In this document: positions 1-7,771 of the stretch, piece after piece
Layout: every line of letters starts with the position of its first letter
How positions within the stretch are numbered: the stretch's first letter is position 1
Source: Amycolatopsis sp. FBCC-B4732
Lineage (GTDB): Bacteria > Actinomycetota > Actinomycetes > Mycobacteriales > Pseudonocardiaceae
Assembly: GCF_023008405.1 (NCBI RefSeq)
Contig: NZ_CP095376.1
Location: 1,078,001 to 1,142,000 of the forward strand
Reading direction: 5' to 3'
Length of the DNA stretch: 64,000 nucleotides
Notes under the pieces: generated by a model
What the model saw: only the letters and a program-made list of their open reading frames with translations
Told to the model about the DNA's origin: nothing
Databases searched by the model: none
Program-made: the position numbers and the translations under genes

Positions 1-589
1 AGGCGGACCCGCGTCGTGCGGCCGATTTGCGTCGGGCGGGGGACCTGGCCGGGGAGGCGACTTGCGTTGTGCGGCCGACCTGCGCCGCGCAGGCGGACCC
101 GCGTCGTGCGGCCGATTTGCGTCGGGCGGGGGACTCGCGTCGGGCAGCCGACCTGCGTCGGGCGGGGGACTTGCGCCGGGCGGCCGACCTGGGTCGGCCA
201 GGCGACTTGCACCGCGCAGTCGAGGTGCGTCGAGCAGGCGACTCGCGTCGGGCCGGCGACTTGCACCGCGCAGGCGACCTGTGTCGGGCGGGCGACTCGC
301 GCCGCGCGGCCGCCCCGGACCAGGCAGCCGACCCGGACCGGGTAGTCGACCCGCGCTGCGCAGTCGCCCCGGACCACGCAGCCGACCTGTGCCGCGCAGC
401 CACCCTGCGTTGGGCAGCCGACCTGCGTCGGGTAGGCGACTTGCGCCGCGCGGCCGCCCTGGACCACGCAGCCGGCCTGTGCCGCGCGGCCGCCCCGGAC
501 CGCGCAGCCGATCTGCGCAGGACAGCCGCGCCGGACCACGCAGCCGACCCGAGCCGCGCAGTCGACCCGGACGGTGCGGCCGATCGCCC
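1..589. repeat. 18-bp tandem repeat array, no supported gene
   Basis: Imperfect tandem repeat with a strict 18-nt period. Consecutive units start at 147, 165, 183, 201 and 219 and continue to about 580; a typical unit is GCCGACCTGCGTCGGGCG. A 44-nt stretch at 1-44 recurs at 91-134, an offset of 90 nt or five units. The array is open in one plus frame and would read as a degenerate hexapeptide close to R-R-A-A-D-L, but no start codon with a ribosome site is present and the left end is cut by the window. It abuts the stop codon of the minus-strand gene at 590. I treat it as a non-coding minisatellite, or just possibly the tail of a repeat protein that starts outside the window. Confidence 0.75.
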
Positions 590-1552
590 TCAGCGGTCCA
601 GGATGGCCAGCACCGTCGCCACGATCCCGTCGAGCCGCTCCCGGTCCGCGAGTGCGGTCGCCAGCCAGTCGTCGCGGGTGGAGTCGCCCACTCCCGCCGC
701 GCCGAACAGCACGCGGAGCACGGCCGTGACCACCTCCTCCGGGGGGTCGCCGCGGGCCAGGCGGGTCTCGATCGCCGCCAGTGCGCGCTCGGCCAGTTCC
801 ACCAGCTGCGCGTCCTCGATCTCGTCCGGGCCGACCAGCTCCAGCGCCGGCAGCTCCGCCGCGTTGTCCGCCGGCATCGGGGCCACCGGGGCGCGCTTGT
901 GGCCCAGTGGCCGCTCGACGTGTTCGGCGTACCACTTCGGGTGGGAGCGCATCGCCGTCAGCACCTTCCGCACTTCGCGGTCGATCGTGTCGCGGTCGGC
1001 CACCGCCTCGCCGGTCACCTCGGTGCGCCGCGCGGCCCACGCGTCCAGGGGCCACAGCTCGGCGCCCGCCGTCGTCGGGACGCCGGCCCAGGTCAGGACC
1101 TGCACCGCCAGGTCGCACAACCAGGCGTCGCCGGCGAGGGCGTCGCCCAGCCAGGACGGGAGGCGAGGGCGTTGCAGGGCCCCGATTTCGCCGCGCCGGC
1201 GCCGGTGGGCGTCGACCGTCGCCGGGTTGAGGCGGGTGGCCAGCCAGCCTTCGAGGTTCTCGATCGGGTCGGTCGCGCGCCGCAGCGCGTGCTCCACCAC
1301 CGCCTCGACGTCGTCGTGGAAGCGGTCGAGGCAGTCGGGGCGCAGCCACTCGAGGCCGCGCGCGCAGTCCGGGTGCCGCCGGCGACGTTCCAGCGGCTTG
1401 GTGATCCGCGTGAACACCAGCGGCCACGCCACGCTGTAGACCGCGCCACACAGCCGGGCGCGGACGCCGGGCGTCGCGCCGGCGGCCGAGCCGGCGAGCA
1501 GGCCGTCGCGGGCCAGCCGGCGGACCCCCGCGACGTCGGTGCTGTCGAGCAA
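590..1552 (-). CDS. Hypothetical protein, weakly sigma-70 region 2-like
   Basis: 320 aa, family not recognised. The start is a TTG at 1552, preceded by the ribosome site GGGAGGA; no in-frame ATG or GTG lies nearby upstream. The N-terminal half is Arg-rich and helical and contains a segment (NLEGWLATRL, then DAHRRRRGE) that recalls the end of sigma-70 region 2, so a nucleic-acid role is possible but not shown. The C-terminal half is acidic and helical. No signal peptide or membrane segment is seen. It is divergent from the gene at 1730 across 177 bp, and the two may be functionally paired. Its 3' end runs straight into the 18-bp repeat array. Confidence 0.7.
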   Translation of the reverse strand: MLDSTDVAGVRRLARDGLLAGSAAGATPGVRARLCGAVYSVAWPLVFTRITKPLERRRRHPDCARGLEWLRPDCLDRFHDDVEAVVEHALRRATDPIENLEGWLATRLNPATVDAHRRRRGEIGALQRPRLPSWLGDALAGDAWLCDLAVQVLTWAGVPTTAGAELWPLDAWAARRTEVTGEAVADRDTIDREVRKVLTAMRSHPKWYAEHVERPLGHKRAPVAPMPADNAAELPALELVGPDEIEDAQLVELAERALAAIETRLARGDPPEEVVTAVLRVLFGAAGVGDSTRDDWLATALADRERLDGIVATVLAILDR

Positions 1553-1729
1553 CCCGTCCTCCCGATGTCGTCGACGGGAAAATGGTCGGACAGGCGGCGA
1601 ACCGGAAAGGGCCGCGCGCAGGCCGAATCACAGCGGAAATGGCCAGGCACTGGCCAACCCGGAATCACCTGATCGGCGCATCGAGTACGCCCGATCGCCC
1701 GGAAGTCCGCGTGCCACAATCGAATTCCC

Positions 1730-2701
1730 ATGGCACACGAGGACGGTTTGCTCCGGGAACTCACCACTTTGCGGCGCGGCTGGGGATTGGAAGCCGATCG
1801 GCTGCGGAGCCGGCTCGGGCCGCTCGTCTCGGGCTGGTGCGAAATCCACCGGACGGCGAGCGACCGCGACGCGCGGCGAGTTCTCCGTGAAATGATTTCG
1901 GCCGCGATCGCGGATTTCCCGGAAGCCGACCGGCTGGCGGTGAACGTCGCGCTCGGCATCGCCACCGGAACGCAGCACGCCCGGCTCAGTGACCGGGTCA
2001 CCATCCTCGCCGAGCGCCTCCAGGTCTCCGAACGCACGGCGCGGCGCCGCATCGACCGCGCCTTCGTCCGGCTCGCCGCCGAAATCCAGGCCGGCTCGCA
2101 GCCCGGCGAAGGCGCACCCGATCCGGACCGGGGCTGGTTCGTCAAACGGCTCAAGGCGCTCCTGCGGCTGGACACCGCCGAGCCGGAGCTGATCGAGGAA
2201 CGCGTGATCGTGGCGACCCAGGACGGGCTCCGCCGGATCTCCGCGCAGTTCACCGTGCCCCGCGCGGACGACGGCCTGGACGGCGAGCGGCACGTCGCCG
2301 CCGACGCCCAGCACGGCGTCCGGATCAGCGACCGGAGCCGGGAGGGCCAGCGGCACTTCCGCTGGCTGCTCGACCTGCCGCGGCCGCTGTCCCGCGGCGA
2401 CAGCCACACGTATTCGCTGGTCCTGCGGGTCCAGGACGGCCGCCCGATCCGGTCGTCCTACACGTTCGTGCCGCTGGTGACGTGCGAGTCGTTCACGGTC
2501 CGCGTGCGCTTCGACCCGGACCGGCCGCCGCGGTCGGTGTGGCGCCTGGACCGCGTCGCGCCCTCGGTGCTCGCCGACCCGCCGCAGCCGGGCGCGCCGC
2601 TGGACCTCGACGGCGCCGGCGAGGTGGCGCAGGACTTCGCCGCGCCCCAGCTCGGGTACGCCTACGGGCTGCGCTGGCTACCCGACCAAGATATTCCTTG
2701 A
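1730..2701 (+). CDS. Hypothetical protein with HTH-like N-terminal half
   Basis: 323 aa, family not recognised. The first ~60 residues (WGLEADRLRSRLGPL) are helical. Residues ~85-120 contain LAERLQVSERTARRRIDRA, which reads as a helix-turn-helix recognition element. The C-terminal ~160 residues are predicted beta-rich (several alternating hydrophobic strands) and could be a sensor or binding domain. There is no signal peptide. It is divergent from the TTG-start gene at 1552, and its stop codon overlaps the -35 box of the next gene. The most reasonable inference is a cytoplasmic regulator with an attached beta-sandwich; the ligand is unknown. Confidence 0.7.
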   Translation: MAHEDGLLRELTTLRRGWGLEADRLRSRLGPLVSGWCEIHRTASDRDARRVLREMISAAIADFPEADRLAVNVALGIATGTQHARLSDRVTILAERLQVSERTARRRIDRAFVRLAAEIQAGSQPGEGAPDPDRGWFVKRLKALLRLDTAEPELIEERVIVATQDGLRRISAQFTVPRADDGLDGERHVAADAQHGVRISDRSREGQRHFRWLLDLPRPLSRGDSHTYSLVLRVQDGRPIRSSYTFVPLVTCESFTVRVRFDPDRPPRSVWRLDRVAPSVLADPPQPGAPLDLDGAGEVAQDFAAPQLGYAYGLRWLPDQDIP

Positions 2702-2734
2702 CATGAATATTCTGCTTGGTGAATACTCTGCTGC
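2690..2734 (+). promoter_or_regulatory. Leaderless promoter with ArsR-type operator array
   Basis: A perfect -35 (TTGACA, 2698-2703) is followed 18 nt later by AATACT (2722-2727), placing transcription start at or next to the ATG at 2735. Three related boxes are phased about 15-16 bp apart: GATATTC (2690-2696), GAATATTC (2705-2712) and GAATACTC (2721-2728). ATATTC and GAATAT also form an inverted repeat around the -35. This suggests autoregulation by the ArsR-type protein encoded immediately downstream. The AT-rich boxes stand out in this GC-rich sequence. Confidence 0.7.
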
Positions 2735-3523
2735 ATGGACGGGATCGCAGCAGCACTCGGGGACGCCGCGCGGTGGCGCATCGTCGAACTCCTGGCCGAG
2801 CGCCCCCGCTCGGTCGGCGAGCTCGCCGAGCTGACCGGGCTGCGGCAACCGCAGACCACGAAGCACCTGCAGACCCTTGCCCGGGCCGGTCTCGTCACCG
2901 TCTTCCCGCTGGGGCAGCGCCGCGTCTACGCCCTCGAGGCGGAGCCGCTCGCCGCCTTCGCGGGCCGGCTGCGAGAACTGGCCGAGGCCACCGCGGGCCA
3001 CGCGGGTGAGCGGGACGTCGTCGCGCGCTACCGGGCGGCCATCGAGGCGGACTCGGCGGCCGCCGGCCGGGACCGCTGGGCGGACGGGCGCGAGTTCGCG
3101 TTCGACCGCCTGCTGCCCGTGTCACGCGAGACCCTCTGGCGGTACTGGACCGACCCGGACCTGCTGGCGTCGTGGTGGGTTCCGGCGCCGTTGACGCTCA
3201 CCGACTGCGGCATCGAGCCGCGGCCGGGCGGGCGGGCCGTGATCGCCTACCGCGACGCCGACGGCGAATACCGCTCCGAAGGGAAGGTCCACGTCGCCGA
3301 CGAACCCCGGCACCTGGCGTTCGACCTCGCGGTGCCGGGCCCGGCCTCGTTCACCGGCCACTACGACCTGACGTTCACCGAAGTCCCCGAGGGCACCCGG
3401 CTGCGCCTCGGCCTGCGCATCACCGCCACGACCACCGAGGCCCTGTCCGCCATCGCCGGCATCGAAACCGGCTGGGGCCAGGTCCTCGACAACCTCACCG
3501 CAGTGCTCATCGAGAAGGGCTGA
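2735..3523 (+). CDS. ArsR-type HTH fused to SRPBCC (AHSA1-like) domain
   Basis: 262 aa. Residues ~1-85 form a winged helix of the ArsR family (ELTGLRQPQTTKHLQTLARA is the recognition region). Residues ~110-262 form an SRPBCC/AHSA1-type domain (FDRLLPVSRETLWRYWTDPD, then W-W near the cavity entrance, ending in an amphipathic helix with GWGQVLDNL). In other bacteria these domains often occur as neighbouring ArsR and SRPBCC genes; here they are one polypeptide, so the SRPBCC cavity may serve as the ligand sensor of the repressor. Expression appears leaderless. The DHFR-like gene starts 5 nt downstream and is very probably co-transcribed. Confidence 0.9.
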   Translation: MDGIAAALGDAARWRIVELLAERPRSVGELAELTGLRQPQTTKHLQTLARAGLVTVFPLGQRRVYALEAEPLAAFAGRLRELAEATAGHAGERDVVARYRAAIEADSAAAGRDRWADGREFAFDRLLPVSRETLWRYWTDPDLLASWWVPAPLTLTDCGIEPRPGGRAVIAYRDADGEYRSEGKVHVADEPRHLAFDLAVPGPASFTGHYDLTFTEVPEGTRLRLGLRITATTTEALSAIAGIETGWGQVLDNLTAVLIEKG

Positions 3524-3528
3524 CCACC

Positions 3529-4119
3529 ATGACCGACCGCAAGGTGACCGCGAACCTGAGCATCACCCTCGACGGCCGCTACCACGGCCCCGCCGGGCCC
3601 GCCGACATGGGCGCGATCGTCACGTACGCGATGACCGACGTCGCGCGCCGCCACCTCACCCGCATCTGGGAAGGCGCGACGACGGCGGTGCTCGGCCGCC
3701 GCAACGCCGAGGGCTTCCTCGGCTTCTGGCCGACGGTGGCCGCGGACGAGAACGCCGACCCGCGCGACCGCAGCTACGCGAAGTGGCTGGTGGACGTGGA
3801 GAAGGTGGTCTTTTCGACCACGCTGGCCGAGGCCCCGTGGGAGCGCACCCGGCTGGTGAACGCGCCGGCCGCGGACGTCGTCGCCGAGCTCAAGGCGTCG
3901 GGGGCGGGCGAGATCCTGGTCAACAGCAGCGCGAGCGTCATCAAGGCGCTGCTCGAGGCGGACGCGCTGGACCGGCTGTACCTGATGGTCTGCCCCGAAA
4001 TCGCGGGCGGCGGGCCGAGGCTGTTCGACGACGGCCTGCCCGCGTCGAAGTGGCGGCTGACCCACCACGAGACGGGTGAGCTGGGGGAGACGGCGGTGGT
4101 CTACGACCGGGTGCGCTGA
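3529..4119 (+). CDS. Dihydrofolate reductase-fold (RibD C-terminal) protein
   Basis: 196 aa. The N-terminal strand (KVTANLSITLDG), a central nucleotide-binding region and the C-terminal GGGPRLFDDG loop match the RibD_C/DHFR-like family, which binds NADPH. The substrate is usually unknown for stand-alone members. The start at 3529 was chosen because it follows the ArsR-SRPBCC stop by only 5 nt and avoids the long upstream extension. With that neighbour it forms a two-gene unit, a common partnership whose biochemical purpose is not established. A second protein of the same fold lies at 5256-5804. Confidence 0.88.
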   Translation: MTDRKVTANLSITLDGRYHGPAGPADMGAIVTYAMTDVARRHLTRIWEGATTAVLGRRNAEGFLGFWPTVAADENADPRDRSYAKWLVDVEKVVFSTTLAEAPWERTRLVNAPAADVVAELKASGAGEILVNSSASVIKALLEADALDRLYLMVCPEIAGGGPRLFDDGLPASKWRLTHHETGELGETAVVYDRVR

Positions 4120-4155
4120 GGAGTCCGGAGTGGACGGTTCGGCGCAGTGGGGAAA

Positions 4156-4232
4156 TGGTGGGGCGGGCGGGGCTCGAACCCGCGGCCAAGGGATTATGAG
4201 TCCCCTGCTCTAACCAACTGAGCTACCGCCCC
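4156..4232 (-). tRNA. tRNA with CAT anticodon, probably tRNA-Ile2
   Basis: A 77-nt cloverleaf is visible on the minus strand: acceptor GGGGCGG/CCGCCCC, D-arm GCTC...GAGC, anticodon stem GGGGA/TCCCT with loop CTCATAA, T-arm GCGGG-TTCGAGC-CCCGC, and encoded CCA. The anticodon is CAT. The block AGAGCAGGGGACTCATAA resembles E. coli tRNA-Ile2, in which C34 is converted to lysidine by TilS, more than elongator tRNA-Met (AGAGCACATCACTCATAA). I therefore favour Ile2, with elongator Met as the alternative. It is not an initiator tRNA, because the acceptor begins with a G-C pair. Confidence 0.9.
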
Positions 4233-4406
4233 CTGACCCCGGCACGCGGATTTGCTTCCGCACAGAAGTCTCAGTTCGCTTCAAGTTATCACAGCGGCCA
4301 TCCGGGCAGATCCGGTAGGCCAAACAGGTTGAAGTGGCCGCCGACCGGCGCACGCTCGTCTAGGTTGCAAGGGCGTCACCGCTGAACGGAACGGCGGGAG
4401 GGACCG

Positions 4407-4676
4407 ATGGCGGCAGCCACCCCGCCCGACCGCCGGGCGTGCCGGCTGGCGCTGCTGGACGCGTTCACGGCGGGGGCGGGCCTGGGCTTCCTCGCACACC
4501 AGTACCGGGAGGCGCTCGTGGCGAACCCCGTGGTCGTCGGCCTCGTGCTGGTCTTGCTGTGCGCACTCGGATTCTTGATCCGCGCCGCCGCGCGAGCCCT
4601 GTTCCGGGCGGGCTCGCGCGTCGACGCGATACTGGCGGAGGAACTGCGGGACAAGCCTTCTCCGCACCCCCGGTGA
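4407..4676 (+). CDS. Small single-pass membrane protein
   Basis: 89 aa, family not recognised. A ribosome site (GGGAGGGACC) precedes the ATG. Residues ~40-62 (NPVVVGLVLVLLCALGFLI) are a strong transmembrane segment flanked by a charged, Arg-rich C-terminal tail, which suggests a cytoplasmic tail by the positive-inside rule. It stands alone between the tRNA and a convergent secreted-protein gene. Function unknown. Confidence 0.65.
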   Translation: MAAATPPDRRACRLALLDAFTAGAGLGFLAHQYREALVANPVVVGLVLVLLCALGFLIRAAARALFRAGSRVDAILAEELRDKPSPHPR

Positions 4677-4717
4677 CGGAAGTCGTTGCGGAGCAAGGCC
4701 AAGGCCGCGGATTCCGC

Positions 4718-5200
4718 TCAGGTGCCGCCGCCGGAGGTGGTGGGGGTCGGCGGTTCGGTGGGGGTCGTGATGGGCGTGGTGGTCGGCGGAGCGGTCGTCG
4801 TCGGCGGCTTGGGAGTCGTGGTTGGCGGTGCCGCCGCCGCGCCGTAAGCCGCGTAGGTGAACCAGATCTGGCCGAACGTCTTCGGCGCGGTCTGGGTGAA
4901 CATCGCCCGCACCTGGAACGTGGTCGCCGTGAACGAGCCCTGCACCGTGTTGAGCATGAACGCGTTGAAGGGCCCGGGCGTGTTCGCCGACACCACGACC
5001 GCCTCCGGCACCTTGCCGAGGGTGTGGGTGACCGTGCAGAAGCCGTTGCCGTCGGTCACGCAGGTGGCTTGCGCCGCCTGGACGGTCGGAGCCGGTGCCG
5101 GGCCGACGGCGGCGGACGCGCCCGCGAAGGCGACCGCGCCCGCGGTGACCACGAGCGCGCCGCCCAGCGCGGCGAGTGCGGTTCGAACCTGAAGTGCCAT
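4718..5200 (-). CDS. Secreted protein with Thr/Pro-rich C-terminal tail
   Basis: 160 aa. The ATG at 5200 was chosen because GGGGAGG lies 8-9 nt upstream and a signal peptide begins at once (MALQVRTALAALGG, a hydrophobic core, then AFAGASA). The mature part has a two-Cys loop (CVTDGNGFC, likely a disulfide) followed by a compact beta-rich domain of ~75 residues. The last ~40 residues are almost only Pro and Thr (PPTTTPKPP type) ending in SGGGT, as in wall-spanning or O-glycosylated linkers. The beta domain vaguely resembles phage-tail/fibre surface modules, but I do not assign it. It is probably exported and associated with the cell wall. Confidence 0.75.
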   Translation of the reverse strand: MALQVRTALAALGGALVVTAGAVAFAGASAAVGPAPAPTVQAAQATCVTDGNGFCTVTHTLGKVPEAVVVSANTPGPFNAFMLNTVQGSFTATTFQVRAMFTQTAPKTFGQIWFTYAAYGAAAAPPTTTPKPPTTTAPPTTTPITTPTEPPTPTTSGGGT

Positions 5201-5255
5201 GGTGGATCCTCCCCTGGGAACGTCGCCACCGGGATCGCTCCGCCGCCTGCCGCCG

Positions 5256-5804
5256 TTACGCTCGACTGTCCACAACGGACCCGACCCGGTACCGGAACGT
5301 CCCGAAACCCCCGGCCGTGCTCAGCTCCACCGGCTGCAGGCGGATCTGCGTGCCGCCCGGGTGGTCGAAGAGCCGGACCCCGTCGCCGAGGAGGATCGGG
5401 GCCACGTGGACCAGGACCTCGTCGAGCAGGCCCGCCTCCAGGCAGCGGCGGGCCGTCGTCGGGCCCAGCACCGCGACACAACCGTTGCCCGCCGCCGAGG
5501 ACGCCGAAGTGACCGCCGTCCGCAGGTCCGGCTCGAAGGTGAACCCCGGCTCGGCCGAAGCCGGGTCGTCGCGGGTCACCACGAAGACCGGGACCCGGAC
5601 GCGCCCGCCGTAGACCTCGCCCTCCGCCGTCGTCGCCGGGGCGTACGTGTTGTGTCCCATGACGACCGCGCCGAGCTCGCCCAGCAATCGCTCGACGACC
5701 GGGTTCGGGCCGGTGGGCAAACCCCGGAGCCAGGACATGTCGTCGGCGGGGCCGGCGACGAAGCCGTCGAGGGACATCGTGATGTGGAACAGGACCTGGG
5801 CCAT
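5256..5804 (-). CDS. Dihydrofolate reductase-fold (RibD C-terminal) protein
   Basis: 182 aa. It has the family hallmarks: HITMSLDGFVAGP at the N-terminus, VVMGHNTY, a central VLGPTTARRCLEAGLLDEV and LLGDGVRLFD near the C-terminus. It is predicted to be an NADPH-dependent reductase of unknown substrate, cytoplasmic, and is only distantly similar to the protein at 3529-4119. It lies 55 nt upstream of the secreted-protein gene on the same strand. Confidence 0.88.
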   Translation of the reverse strand: MAQVLFHITMSLDGFVAGPADDMSWLRGLPTGPNPVVERLLGELGAVVMGHNTYAPATTAEGEVYGGRVRVPVFVVTRDDPASAEPGFTFEPDLRTAVTSASSAAGNGCVAVLGPTTARRCLEAGLLDEVLVHVAPILLGDGVRLFDHPGGTQIRLQPVELSTAGGFGTFRYRVGSVVDSRA

Positions 5805-5865
5805 GCGTGCCGCCTTCCGGTGGGTGACACCGGTACCGACGAGCGGGGCCGGCGGAACTCATCGG

Positions 5866-6840
5866 TCAGGCGGGCACGAGTTCCCGCTCTTCCGAAGCGG
5901 CGTAGCGCCGAGCGAGCGTCGCGCAGACGATCAGCTGGATCTGGTGGAACAGCATCAGCGGCAGCACGATCAGCCCCACCTGCGCGTGCCCGAACAGCAC
6001 CGTCGCCATCGGCAGGCCGCTCGCCAGGCTCTTCTTCGACCCGCAGAACACGATGGTGATCCGGTCCGCGCGGGCGAAACCCAGCAGCCGGGCGCCCCAG
6101 CCGGTCGCGGCCAGCACGACCGCCAGCAGCACGCCGCACACCGCCACCAGCACCAGCAGGTGACCGAGGTCGAGCCGGTGCCAGATGCCTTCGACCATGC
6201 CCGCGCTGAACGCCGTGTAGACCACCAGCAGGATCGACCCGCGGTCGACCAGCTTCAGCGGCGCCGCGTGCGCGGAGATCCAGCCGCCGATCCAGCGCCG
6301 CGCCAGCTGGCCCGCCACGAACGGCGCCAGCAGCTGCAGCACGATCCCGAGCACGGCCGAACCGTCGACGCCGGCGCCGTCGCCCGCGAGCAGCAGCGCC
6401 ACCAGCAGCGGCGTGAGCACGATCCCGGCCAAGTTGGACAGCGACGCGCTGCAGATCGCCGCCGCGACGTTGCCGCGGGCGATCGAGGTGAACGCGATCG
6501 ACGACTGCACGGTCGAGGGCAGCACCGCGAGGAACAGCACCCCGGCGGCCAGCTGGGCGGGCAGCACCGACGACGGCAGCGCGAACAGCGCCAGGCCGAG
6601 CAGCGGGAACAGCACGAACGTCGCGCCGAGCACGACCGCGTGCAGCCGCCAGTGCCGCAGCCCGTCGAGGGCTTCCTGCGTGGACAGCCGGGCGCCGTAC
6701 AGGAAGAACAGCAGCCCGACGGCGATCGTGGTGGCGGTGCCGAAACCGGCGGCCACCGCGCCCGAAGCGGGCAACAGCGTGGCGACGCCGACGGTGGCGA
6801 GGATGGCGAGGACGAACGGGTCGAGACGCAACCGGGACAT
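5866..6840 (-). CDS. SBF-like/bile acid:sodium symporter family transporter (YfeH type)
   Basis: 324 aa with about nine to ten hydrophobic segments. The ATG at 6840 has a good site (GGAAGGAGATCC); the longer reading frame to 6912 has none. Conserved family features are the cytosolic loop after the second helix (FLYGARLSTQEAL), LPSTVQSSIAFTSIARGN and FCGSKKSLASGLPMA, the last being typical of the CPA/SBF-like group. The substrate is unknown; relatives move organic anions with sodium. It is divergent from the LysR gene at 6937, which is its likely regulator. Confidence 0.88.
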   Translation of the reverse strand: MSRLRLDPFVLAILATVGVATLLPASGAVAAGFGTATTIAVGLLFFLYGARLSTQEALDGLRHWRLHAVVLGATFVLFPLLGLALFALPSSVLPAQLAAGVLFLAVLPSTVQSSIAFTSIARGNVAAAICSASLSNLAGIVLTPLLVALLLAGDGAGVDGSAVLGIVLQLLAPFVAGQLARRWIGGWISAHAAPLKLVDRGSILLVVYTAFSAGMVEGIWHRLDLGHLLVLVAVCGVLLAVVLAATGWGARLLGFARADRITIVFCGSKKSLASGLPMATVLFGHAQVGLIVLPLMLFHQIQLIVCATLARRYAASEERELVPA

Positions 6841-6901
6841 GGATCTCCTTCCACGGCCATTGTCGGCGGCCCCGCGTTCATTGTGAACCCCGATGACCGG
6901 A

Positions 6902-6930
6902 CTGACTGTCATCGCGAATCACGATAAAGT
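6902..6930 (+). promoter_or_regulatory. LysR box and leaderless promoter
   Basis: ATCGCGAATCACGAT (6911-6925) is an inverted repeat that fits the LysR-type T-N11-A box. It overlaps a promoter with -10 TAAAGT (6925-6930) and a weaker -35 CTGACT (6902-6907). Transcription would start at the GTG at 6937, giving a leaderless lysR mRNA. The position, within 100 bp of both divergent genes, suits autoregulation plus control of the transporter at 5866-6840. Confidence 0.55.
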
Positions 6931-6936
6931 GCTGCC

Positions 6937-7770
6937 GTGCTGGACCCGCGCCTGTGCCGCTCCTTCCTCGCCGTCGCCGAGACGCGCAGCTTCACCGCGG
7001 CCGCGCGGCGGCTGGGCGTCGGGCAGCCGACCGTCAGCCAGCACGTCCGGCGGCTCGAGCGCGACTCGGGCGGGCTGCTGTTCGCCCGCGACACCCACAC
7101 CGTCGAGCTCACCGCGCGCGGGCAGGCGATGCTGGGGTTCGCGCAGACGGTCGTCGACACCGAAGAACGCGCGGAGCGGCACTTCCGCGGCGCCGAACTG
7201 CGCGGCCGCGTCCGGTTCGGCGTGTCCGAGGACTTCGCGCTCGGCGAGCTGCCGGAGATCCTGCACCGGCTGCGCCGCAGCCATCCGCTGGTGGACGTCG
7301 AGCTGACGGTCGAGCTCTCGGACGTCCTCGCGCAGCGGCTGCGCGCCGGGCAGCTGGACCTGGTGCTGGGCAAGCGCCGCCCGGGCGCGCACCACGGGCG
7401 GCTGCTCTGGCGGGAGCCGCTGGTCTGGATCGGCTCGGCGGCCACGGTGCTGGAGCCCGGTGAGCCGGTGCCACTGGTGCAGTACCCGATGCCGTCGATC
7501 ACGCGGCAGCTGGCGGTGGAGTGCCTCGAACGCGCCGGCCTCGAATGGCGCGCGGCGTGCCAGACGTCGAGCCTGACCGGTCTGCGCGCCGCGGCGGCGG
7601 CCGGGCTCGGCGTCACCCTGCACGCGCGCAGCCTCGTCCCGGCCGACCTCATCGAGCTCGACGGCCTGCCCGAACCCGGCGACATCGAGTTCATGCTGCT
7701 GGCCAGGGAGTCGATGGCCGGTCCGGCGGCGGCGCTGGCGGAGTTCGTCCTGGAGCGGGTGCGGCGCTGA
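6937..7770 (+). CDS. LysR-family transcriptional regulator
   Basis: 277 aa. The N-terminal winged helix (RSFLAVAETRSFTAAARRLG, then QPTVSQHVRRLE) and the effector-binding domain from ~90 (GRVRFGVSEDFALGELPEIL) are complete. The GTG start has no ribosome site but lies 6 nt after a -10 element, so the message is probably leaderless. It is divergent from the SBF-type transporter, suggesting that it controls uptake of that transporter's substrate. Confidence 0.92.
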   Translation: MLDPRLCRSFLAVAETRSFTAAARRLGVGQPTVSQHVRRLERDSGGLLFARDTHTVELTARGQAMLGFAQTVVDTEERAERHFRGAELRGRVRFGVSEDFALGELPEILHRLRRSHPLVDVELTVELSDVLAQRLRAGQLDLVLGKRRPGAHHGRLLWREPLVWIGSAATVLEPGEPVPLVQYPMPSITRQLAVECLERAGLEWRAACQTSSLTGLRAAAAAGLGVTLHARSLVPADLIELDGLPEPGDIEFMLLARESMAGPAAALAEFVLERVRR

Positions 7771-7771
7771 G

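Noticed and set aside
1..589. CRISPR array
   Set aside because: Units are contiguous 18-mers without unique spacers and no cas genes are present.
27..1672. Long plus-strand open frames (up to 536 aa) across the repeat array and opposite the gene at 590-1552
   Set aside because: They combine repeat translation with the antisense of a better-supported gene, have no ribosome site and show low-complexity Arg/Ala/Pro composition.
4156..4232. Initiator tRNA-fMet
   Set aside because: First acceptor pair is G-C and the anticodon stem lacks the three G-C pairs in the initiator arrangement; Ile2-like features fit better.
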